Below are positions 24,814 to 31,704 of a DNA stretch of 64,000 bases, one piece after another. Location of the stretch: NCBI RefSeq assembly GCF_900188335.1, contig NZ_FZOY01000006.1, positions 248,001 through 312,000 on the forward strand. Direction: 5' to 3'. Numbering within the stretch: the stretch's first letter is position 1; every line of letters begins with the position of its first letter. The notes below the pieces were generated by a model. The model was given only the letters and a program-made list of their open reading frames with translations, was not told the DNA's origin and made no database searches. The stretch comes from Tropicimonas sediminicola (GTDB taxonomy: Bacteria; Pseudomonadota; Alphaproteobacteria; Rhodobacterales; Rhodobacteraceae). A program made the position numbers and the translations under genes.

Positions 24814-25701
24814 TCAGCGTTCCCAGAAATAGACGGTGGCGGGCTCGGGCTCCCAGACGCGGGCGGTCTCGATCCCCGGCAGGTTGGCGAGCGCCCGGTA
24901 TTCGGAGCCGAAGGCGACGTAGTCGTCGGTCTCGGCCATGACGGCGGGCTTGCAGGCGATCGGGTCCCGGACCACGCCGAAGCCGTTCTTGGTGCCGACG
25001 ACAAAGGTGAAGAAGCCGTCGAGATCCTCGAGCGCGCCTTCCAGCGCCTCGCCCAGGTTCAGCCCCTCGGCCAGCCGCGAGGAGATGTAGCAGGCGGCGA
25101 CCTCGGTATCGTTCTCGGTCTGCGGCCCGAAGCCCTTGCGGCTCAGCACCCGGCCGACGTTCTTGTGGTTCGACAGCGACCCGTTGTGCACCAGGCACTG
25201 GTCGGCATCGGTCGAAAAGGGATGCGCACCAAGCGTGGTCACGGCGGATTCGGTGGCCATGCGGGTGTGCCCGATGCCGTGGCTGCCGCCCTTGCTGCGG
25301 ATATCGAACCGCGCCGCGACATCCTTCGGCAGGCCGACCTCCTTGAAGATCTCCATCGTCTCGCCCACGCCCATCACGCGGATGCCCTTTTCGGCCAGCA
25401 ACGCCCGTGCCATGGCCTCGGCCTCCCCCGGCAGGGTCAGCACCGCATGGGTGTCCGCCGCGACCAGCGAGACAGGCGCGCCGATCGCCGCGCCCAGGAT
25501 CTCGTCGAGGCCGGCAAAGGTCTCTTCGGGGGTGTCGGACTGGAGCGTCATCTTGAGACCTTCGGCTTCAGCCCCATAGATCGCGATGCCGGCGCTGTCC
25601 GGCCCTCGGTCGGTCATGGTGATGAGCATATCGGTCAGAAGATCGCCCAGCCGCGGGTGCAGTTCTTCCTTCTTGAGGAAAAGGCCTACGATTCCACACA
25701 T
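24814..25701 (-). CDS. mgsA: N-methylglutamate synthase subunit A (class II glutamine amidotransferase-like)
   Basis: A 295-aa N-terminal-nucleophile amidotransferase. Cys2 follows the initiator Met (MCGIVGLF), and the family motifs RGPDSAG, GHTRMATES and CLVHNGSLSNH are present. It would hydrolyse gamma-glutamylmethylamide and hand methylamine to MgsC. It is the first gene of the mgsABC-gmaS-purU operon. The 190-bp gap upstream holds an AT-rich promoter/operator region and divides it from the XRE-cupin regulator. Confidence 0.92.
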   Translation of the reverse strand: MCGIVGLFLKKEELHPRLGDLLTDMLITMTDRGPDSAGIAIYGAEAEGLKMTLQSDTPEETFAGLDEILGAAIGAPVSLVAADTHAVLTLPGEAEAMARALLAEKGIRVMGVGETMEIFKEVGLPKDVAARFDIRSKGGSHGIGHTRMATESAVTTLGAHPFSTDADQCLVHNGSLSNHKNVGRVLSRKGFGPQTENDTEVAACYISSRLAEGLNLGEALEGALEDLDGFFTFVVGTKNGFGVVRDPIACKPAVMAETDDYVAFGSEYRALANLPGIETARVWEPEPATVYFWER

Positions 25702-25773
25702 GGTTCTCTCCGTCGTGCTTCGGCTCAGGTGCCGTTGCCCCGGTTCTGTCGCGACTCCACAATCACCGACAGT

Positions 25774-25799
25774 GAAATTTGTTTATTAGAGAGAAATTT
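25774..25799 (-). promoter_or_regulatory. AT-rich element with GAAATTT direct repeats upstream of mgsA
   Basis: GAAATTT occurs at 25774-25780 and again at 25793-25799 (19-bp period), inside the most AT-rich stretch of the neighbourhood and 73 bp upstream of mgsA. The reverse strand has TAATAA between the repeats, which could serve as a -10. It is a candidate promoter and operator, possibly for the adjacent XRE-cupin protein. Confidence 0.45.
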
Positions 25800-25891
25800 T
25801 TTCGACAGGCATCCGGCCGCCCAAATGACAGGCAGAAATCCCGCCTGCCGAGGACGGATCGCTCACGAAATCAGCGTACGTCGGATGCGGG

Positions 25892-26557
25892 CTATTGCGG
25901 ATAGGTGATGATCGAGAGGAATCTCGCCGGAAGCTCGATCAACCCCTCCGGCCCGTGCGGGGCGTCGGAGTCGAACAACAGGCTGTCGCCCGGCTCCAGC
26001 CGGTAGGTGGTTTCACCGTGGCGATAATCCACGATGCCCTCCAGCATGTAGATCATCTCGATCCCTTCGTGCTGGAACACCGGGAAGCGGTCGCTCTCGG
26101 TGGTCAGGGTGATCATGTAGGGCTCGACCACGACGCCGGATTCGTTCGAGCCGATATGTCCGAGCAACTGGTAGTTGTGGCCTGCCCGGGTGCCTTCGCG
26201 CTCGATCTCGACGCCTTCGCCCGATTTCACATGCATCGCCCCGCGGGTTTCCTCGAACCCGGAGAAGAGCTGCAAAAGCGGGACGCTGAGCGCATTGGCC
26301 AATACTTGCAGCGTGTGCAGCGAGGGCGAGATCACGCCGTTCTCGATCTTGGACAGCATCCCCACCGACAGCCCGGCCTTGGTCGCAAGGTCGGCGCCGG
26401 TCATCCGGTGACGCTTGCGCAGTTCGCGCACCTGCCGGCCGATCGCCACCTCGAGGTTCTTCTCCCGCACGTCGCGCACGGCATGGGGGTCTTGCGACAG
26501 CGCCTTGACCTTGCGCTTCGTGCCAGCGGTTTCCTGCGCGGGGGACTTGATGCTCAT
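25892..26557 (-). CDS. XRE family transcriptional regulator with C-terminal cupin domain
   Basis: A 221-aa regulator. The helix-turn-helix (about 40-95) contains MTGADLATKAGLSVGMLSKIENG, and a C-terminal cupin (about 130-215) includes YRLEPGDSLLFDSDAPHGP. Cupin-XRE proteins bind small ligands and often control amine, polyamine or amino acid catabolism. The start at 26557 has AGAGGA 11 nt upstream; an ATG at 26584 without a ribosome-binding site is the alternative. It lies directly upstream of the mgs operon on the same strand with a 190-bp promoter gap, so control of that operon is likely. Confidence 0.85.
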   Translation of the reverse strand: MSIKSPAQETAGTKRKVKALSQDPHAVRDVREKNLEVAIGRQVRELRKRHRMTGADLATKAGLSVGMLSKIENGVISPSLHTLQVLANALSVPLLQLFSGFEETRGAMHVKSGEGVEIEREGTRAGHNYQLLGHIGSNESGVVVEPYMITLTTESDRFPVFQHEGIEMIYMLEGIVDYRHGETTYRLEPGDSLLFDSDAPHGPEGLIELPARFLSIITYPQ

Positions 26558-26843
26558 CGGGGTCGCAATCCTCTTCCGAAACATGTCCGCGCCGCGGGCC
26601 CGGGAACCATCTCGATTCATTGAAAATACCGTGTCCACCGACCGTATGCCGCCCGGACCGCCGCAGCAAGCCCGCCACCGGACCGGCCCCTCGCGACGAT
26701 TTCCCCCGCGGGCGAGGGCCTGTCCGTGCCGATGTCCCAAGGTTGTTTCCTCTAGGGAAGTGTTTTCCGGACTTGCGCCGCGGGGGGCTTGTCCGGTTAA
26801 GTTTCGGGCGAGGAATTACAACGACATTACAGGCATTTCCGTC

Positions 26844-27821
26844 ATGTCCTTCGAGAAGGCTCGAGATTTACTCGCATTGGCGGATCACGCGGCGGCGCAG
26901 TATCGTGGGGTTTCGCTTCAGGAGATTGCGGAGCGGTTCGGTGTCAGCCATCGGACGGCGCAGCGGATGACGGCGGCGCTGGAGCAGGCGTTTCCGCATG
27001 CGGTGGAGGTCTTCGAGGACGAGGAGCGGCGCAAGCGGTGGAAGCTGCGCGAGCAGCCGATTGCCCGGATGCGGCTCGGCGGGGACGCGGAGCTGGAGGC
27101 GCTGGAGTATGCCGTGGCGCGGCTCGCGGATCTGGGGGACGACCGGCATGCCGGCACCCTGGCCAGCCTGCGGGACCGGTTGCTGGCCGCCCTGCCCTCC
27201 ACCGAGGCGCGGCGGATGGAGGCGGAGGCCGAGGCGATGCTGGAGGCCTTCGGCATCGCGGCCCGCCCGGGCCCGGCGGTTCGGATCGACCCGGAGGTCT
27301 CGGAGGCGCTCGCCGCCGCCCTGCGCGGCCCCTACCGGCTGATGATGAGCTACAGTGGCGAGCGGCGGCTGATCGAACCCTATGGCGTGCTGCTCGGCGC
27401 GCGGCGCTATCTCGTGGCGCGGCAGCCGGACAAGGGGCCGGAACTGCGCCACTTCCGGATCGACCGGATCGAGGCGCCGGAGGTCACCGGGCAATACTTC
27501 GCCCGCGACCCGGGCTTCGACATCGACGCCCATGCCGCCCGCGCCTTCGGCTCCTACCAGCACGAGGCGGAGCTCGGCGAGGTGATCTGGCATTTCACTC
27601 CCGAGGCCGCCGAGCGCGCGGCCGAATGGCGGTTCCACCCGGACCAGCAGACCCGCCCCCTGCCCGACGGCGGGCTGGAGGTGCGGTTCCGGGCGTCGGG
27701 GCACCTGGAGATGGCCTGGCACCTCTACCAATGGGGCGATTCGGTCACCGTGATGGCGCCGGAGGCGCTGGCGACGCTGGTTCATCCCGGCCGCAGGGAG
27801 GATTTCGACGCACTTCCGTGA
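26844..27821 (+). CDS. WYL-domain transcriptional regulator
   Basis: A 325-aa regulator. An N-terminal winged helix (residues 1-60, with VSLQEIAERFGVSHRTAQRMTAAL) precedes a WYL domain (about 165-225: YRLMMSYSGERRLIEPYGVLLGARRYLVAR) and a C-terminal WCX-like extension. WYL proteins sense nucleic acids or nucleotides and often govern DNA-repair or phage-defence genes (for example the BrxR/CapW type). The ATG at 26844 has only a weak AGG upstream. It precedes the nuclease-ATPase-helicase genes on the same strand by 151 bp; an inverted repeat in that gap may be its operator. Confidence 0.88.
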   Translation: MSFEKARDLLALADHAAAQYRGVSLQEIAERFGVSHRTAQRMTAALEQAFPHAVEVFEDEERRKRWKLREQPIARMRLGGDAELEALEYAVARLADLGDDRHAGTLASLRDRLLAALPSTEARRMEAEAEAMLEAFGIAARPGPAVRIDPEVSEALAAALRGPYRLMMSYSGERRLIEPYGVLLGARRYLVARQPDKGPELRHFRIDRIEAPEVTGQYFARDPGFDIDAHAARAFGSYQHEAELGEVIWHFTPEAAERAAEWRFHPDQQTRPLPDGGLEVRFRASGHLEMAWHLYQWGDSVTVMAPEALATLVHPGRREDFDALP

Positions 27822-27878
27822 CAGGGTTCACATTTCGTTCCGGCAAACAACAACAATTTCCAGTCGCACATACAGGCC

Positions 27879-27897
27879 CATGACAGCTTCTGACATG
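27879..27897. promoter_or_regulatory. Inverted repeat in front of the nuclease operon (candidate WYL operator)
   Basis: CATGACAG (27879-27886) and CTGACATG (27890-27897) are inverted arms matching at 7 of 8 positions around CTT, centred 85 bp upstream of the nuclease start. Site symmetry and position fit a dimeric repressor. Binding by the neighbouring WYL protein is inferred. Confidence 0.45.
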
Positions 27898-27972
27898 CTC
27901 ACAGCGCACCTGTTGCAAGGTCGACGGCCCGCCCGCCGTCCCCTGCCTGCTTCCTGTAGCGAGTCCTGAGCC

Positions 27973-29100
27973 ATGACCGATTTCCGTTTCCTGCACTGTT
28001 CCGACCTCCACCTCGGCAAGAGGTTCGGCAACTTCCCCGAAGAGCCCCGCGCCGCGCTGGCCGAGGCGCGTGCCGACCTGCCCCGGCGGCTGGCCGAGGC
28101 CGCCCGCGCGAATGGCGCGCAGCACATCCTCGTCGCCGGCGACGTCTTCGACACCGAGACGCCCTCGGACCGCGTCCTCCGCCAGGCGCTGACCGCGATG
28201 GGGGCCGACCCGTCGCTCGACTGGTGGATCATCCCCGGCAACCACGACAGCCTCGCCGCCGAGCCGCTCTGGCAGAGCGTCGCCGAACATGCGCCGGCCA
28301 ATGTCCACCTGCTCGTCCGCCCCGAGCCGGTCGAGATCGCGCCGGGGGTCTCGCTGCTCCCGGCCCCGGCGCCGCGGCGCTTCCCGGGGGTGGACCTCAC
28401 CGTCTGGATGGATGGCTGCGCGACGCCCGAGGGGCACCTGCGGATCGGGCTTGCCCATGGCGGGGTGCTCGACTTCGGCAGCGACGACGGCGTGTCGGAG
28501 ACGATCGCGCCCGACCGCGCCGCCCGTGCCCGGCTCGACTACCTCGCGCTCGGCGACTGGCACGGGCTCTGGCAGCTGAACGAGCGGACCCGCTATTCCG
28601 GCTCGCCCGAGCACGACCGGTTCAAGCACGAGGGGCGCGGCGCCTGCCTCGCGGTGACGCTCGCCGGCCCCGGCGCGCTGCCGGTGGTGGAGGAGATCCC
28701 CGTCGGCCGGTTCGACTGGCGCCAGCCGGTGCTCCGGATCACGCCCGAGACGCAGGCCGACCTGGAGGCGCTGCTGCCGCCCGACCGGCTGGCCTGGAAG
28801 GACACGCTGGTCCGGCTCACGATGACCGGCTGGATCCGCCTGCCCGACCGGCTGGCGCTGATGGAGGACATCGAGCGGCTGAAGCCGGAGTTCTGTCACT
28901 TCGCGGTGGTGGAGGACCAGCTGCAGACCGACTACAGCCCCGACGATCTCGACGAGATCGCCCGCAGCGGCGCGCTCCGGATGGCGGCCGACGAGCTCCA
29001 GCAGGCGGCCAATGATGCGAGCCTCGCGCAGCGCGATCGCGCCATCGCGGAAGCGGCGCTCAACCGGCTTTACGGCTTCGTCAAGCGGGGTGCGGCATGA
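27973..29100 (+). CDS. Mre11/SbcD/YhaO-like DNA metallophosphoesterase
   Basis: A 375-aa calcineurin-like nuclease. The metal-binding motifs run in Mre11 order: SDLH (D11, H13), GDVFD (D57), GNHD (N90, H91), GLAHGG (about 160) and LGDWH (about 196-200). Such enzymes process DNA ends together with an SMC-like ATPase. It is closer in size and C-terminal layout to YhaO than to canonical SbcD. The stop overlaps the start of the ATPase gene (ATGA), so the two are made together. It is the first structural gene of the candidate defence or repair operon. Confidence 0.88.
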   Translation: MTDFRFLHCSDLHLGKRFGNFPEEPRAALAEARADLPRRLAEAARANGAQHILVAGDVFDTETPSDRVLRQALTAMGADPSLDWWIIPGNHDSLAAEPLWQSVAEHAPANVHLLVRPEPVEIAPGVSLLPAPAPRRFPGVDLTVWMDGCATPEGHLRIGLAHGGVLDFGSDDGVSETIAPDRAARARLDYLALGDWHGLWQLNERTRYSGSPEHDRFKHEGRGACLAVTLAGPGALPVVEEIPVGRFDWRQPVLRITPETQADLEALLPPDRLAWKDTLVRLTMTGWIRLPDRLALMEDIERLKPEFCHFAVVEDQLQTDYSPDDLDEIARSGALRMAADELQQAANDASLAQRDRAIAEAALNRLYGFVKRGAA

Positions 29101-31697
29101 AACTCCTCTCGATCCGCCTGCAGAACGTCCGCCGCTTCACCACGCCCGTCGAGATCGGCGGCATCGGCCCCGGCCTGAACGTGCTGAGCGCGCCGAACGA
29201 ATCCGGCAAGTCCACCGTGTTCGATGCGCTGCACGCGCTGTTCTTCAAGGACCGGAAGGCCTGGGACAAGGAGCTGCGCGCGCTCCAGCCCCATGCCGGG
29301 GGCGATCCGGAGGTCTCGGTCACGCTGGAGAGCGGCGGCCAGACCTATCGCATCGAGAAGTCCTGGACCAAGGGGCGGCGCGGCGAGATCCGCGTGTTCC
29401 GCGACGGGCACCTGGCGCACCAGGCCGACGATGCGGAGGCCTGGCTGGCGGGCCTCCTCACGGCGCCGAAGGATGGCGGGCCGGCGGGGCTGCTCTGGGT
29501 GCGGCAGGGCTTGCTCGGGCTTGCCGATGGCAAGGAGACCGAGACCGCCCGGCGCGACCTCGCCACCTCCGTCACCGGCGAGATCGAGGCGATGACCGGC
29601 GGGCGGCAGATGGACGACATCCTGCGCCACTGCAGGTCGGAGCTCGACGGTTACGTGACCAGCCGCGGCGCCAGGAAGGGCGGCCCGTTGGACGACGCGG
29701 AGACGCGCGTCGCGACGCTGGAGGCGCGGGAGGCCGAGCTCCGCGCCAGGGCCGCCGCGTTGCGCCAAGACCTCGACAACCGGTCGCGCCTGCGCCGCGA
29801 GCTGGAGGGCCTGAACGACCCCGAGGAGGCGGCGGAGCGGCAGCAGAAGCTCGGCGAGGCCGAGGCCGCCCACGCCGCCGCGCTGCGCCACGCCGAGGAT
29901 CTCGACCGCGCCCGCGCCGCCGAGCAATCGGCGCGGCTGGCGCTGGAGAACCACGCGGCGGCGACCGAGCGGCTCGCCGCGCAGCTTGCCGAGGCCCGCG
30001 AGGCCGCGGCGCACCTCGCCGAGGCAGAACAGCGCCTGGCCGCCGCGCGGGAGGTGCTGACCGGCAAGGACGCGGCCTGGGAGTCCGCCCGCAGGGCGCA
30101 TGAGGCAGCGAGCAAGGAGGCGGAGGCCGCGAGCCACCGGCATCGCCGCGCGCTCAAGGCCGAACAGGCCGCGCAGGCGGCGACGCGGCGGCAGGAGCTG
30201 GAGCAGCGTCTCGCCACGGCCAGCGACCGCCGCAGCCAGGTCGAGACCCTCGCCGCGCTGGCGCAGCAGGGCCTGAGCGCCGATGGGTTGCAGCAGATCG
30301 AGGCGCTGGCGCTGGAGCTCTCGGTGGCCCGCAAGGCGCTGGAGACCGCCGCGCCGGCGGTGGTGATGCGCTATGCCGAGGGCCGTGGCGACGGTGTCTC
30401 GCTGGACGGCCGCCCCCTGCCCGACAGCACCCGCATCGCCCTGCCCGAAGGCGGACGGCTCGACATCGCCGGGATCGGCGCGCTGCATGTTCACCCGGGC
30501 GCCGGCGCCGACGGCAGCTCGGTCGAGACGGCGCTGGCCGAGCTGGACGCCGCTCTGGTCGAGCACGGCCTTGCCAGCCTCGACGAAGCGCGCCGGTCCG
30601 CCCGCGACCGGGCGGCCTCCGAGGTTGCCCTGCGCGAGGCCCGGGCGGCGCTGAAGCTCGCGGCCCCGGACGGGCTGGAGGCGCTGCAGGCCGCGCTCGC
30701 CGCCCTCCCCGCCCCGGTCGAGACGGAAGACGGGCTGCCGGGCGTCGCCGAGGCCGAGCAGGCGGAGATCGCCGCGCGGCAGGCGCTTCAGATCGCGGCA
30801 ACCGCCCTCGAATCCGCGCGGCGTGCGGCCGAGGAGGTCCGCCAGGCGGAGGCCCGGGCGTCGATGGCCGGAGAGAGCGCCGCGGCGCGGGCCGATCGCG
30901 CCGCCCTCGCCCTCGCCGGCAAGGAGGATCCGCAGGCCGCGCTGGACGGGCTGCGCGCCGCCCACCCCGCCCTCTCGCAGGCCGTTGAAGACGCCCGCGC
31001 GAGGCGCGCCGCGCTGGAGACCGACGCCCCCGATCTCGATGCCGCGCAAGCGACGCTGCAACGCCTGACTTCTGCCATGAAGGCGGCGGAGGCTCGCTCC
31101 CGACAGATTGAAAATGATTTGGCGGGACTGGAGTCCCGCATCGAGATCCAGGCAGGTGAAGCGGTGGACGAGGAATTGTCCGAGGTGCAAGGGCAGCTTG
31201 AGGCGGCGCGCGCGCAGCATGACGCGGTGCGCTTCGAGGTCGACGTGCTGCAACGTCTCGCAGGCGCGCTCGAACGCGCCCGCACGGAGGCGCGCGACCG
31301 CTACGTGCAGCCCGTCCTGGCCGAGCTGGAACCCCTGGTCCGGATGATCTGGCCCGAGGCCGAGCTGCGCTTCGACGCCGACACGCTGCTGCCCTCGGGT
31401 CTCTCCCGCACCGGCACGGAGGAGCCCTTCGACGTGCTCTCCGGCGGTACCCAGGAGCAGATCGCGCTGCTCGTCCGCCTCGCCTTCGCCCGCATCCTCG
31501 CCCGCTCCGGTACCCCCGCGCCGGTGATCCTCGACGACGCCATCGTCTACACCGACGACGACCGCATCGAGGCCATCTTCGACGCCCTCACCCGGCAGGC
31601 CAACGACCTCCAGATCATCGTCCTCTCCTGCCGACAAAAAGCCTTCCGAGACCTCGGCGGCACAGCACTCGCTATCCGGCACGTGGCGGCGGGTTGA
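29097..31697 (+). CDS. YhaN/SbcC-like SMC-type ATPase without zinc hook
   Basis: An 866-aa Rad50-like ATPase. Walker A is APNESGKST (32-40), a long Ala/Glu/Arg-rich coiled coil fills about 190-740, the ABC signature LSGGTQEQIALL starts at 781, and Walker B is PVILDDA (809-815). The coiled coil has no CxxC pair, so the zinc hook of Rad50/SbcC is missing, and the protein is shorter than SbcC (about 1,050 aa); both fit YhaN. It would clamp DNA and control the nuclease encoded by the overlapping upstream gene. The PLD-helicase gene begins 7 bp after its stop. Confidence 0.88.
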   Translation: MKLLSIRLQNVRRFTTPVEIGGIGPGLNVLSAPNESGKSTVFDALHALFFKDRKAWDKELRALQPHAGGDPEVSVTLESGGQTYRIEKSWTKGRRGEIRVFRDGHLAHQADDAEAWLAGLLTAPKDGGPAGLLWVRQGLLGLADGKETETARRDLATSVTGEIEAMTGGRQMDDILRHCRSELDGYVTSRGARKGGPLDDAETRVATLEAREAELRARAAALRQDLDNRSRLRRELEGLNDPEEAAERQQKLGEAEAAHAAALRHAEDLDRARAAEQSARLALENHAAATERLAAQLAEAREAAAHLAEAEQRLAAAREVLTGKDAAWESARRAHEAASKEAEAASHRHRRALKAEQAAQAATRRQELEQRLATASDRRSQVETLAALAQQGLSADGLQQIEALALELSVARKALETAAPAVVMRYAEGRGDGVSLDGRPLPDSTRIALPEGGRLDIAGIGALHVHPGAGADGSSVETALAELDAALVEHGLASLDEARRSARDRAASEVALREARAALKLAAPDGLEALQAALAALPAPVETEDGLPGVAEAEQAEIAARQALQIAATALESARRAAEEVRQAEARASMAGESAAARADRAALALAGKEDPQAALDGLRAAHPALSQAVEDARARRAALETDAPDLDAAQATLQRLTSAMKAAEARSRQIENDLAGLESRIEIQAGEAVDEELSEVQGQLEAARAQHDAVRFEVDVLQRLAGALERARTEARDRYVQPVLAELEPLVRMIWPEAELRFDADTLLPSGLSRTGTEEPFDVLSGGTQEQIALLVRLAFARILARSGTPAPVILDDAIVYTDDDRIEAIFDALTRQANDLQIIVLSCRQKAFRDLGGTALAIRHVAAG

Positions 31698-31704
31698 AGC
31701 GTCG

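Noticed and set aside
27973-31697. Housekeeping sbcD-sbcC pair
   Set aside because: Zinc hook absent, ATPase shorter than SbcC, and extra WYL and helicase genes are linked; the YhaO/YhaN type fits better.
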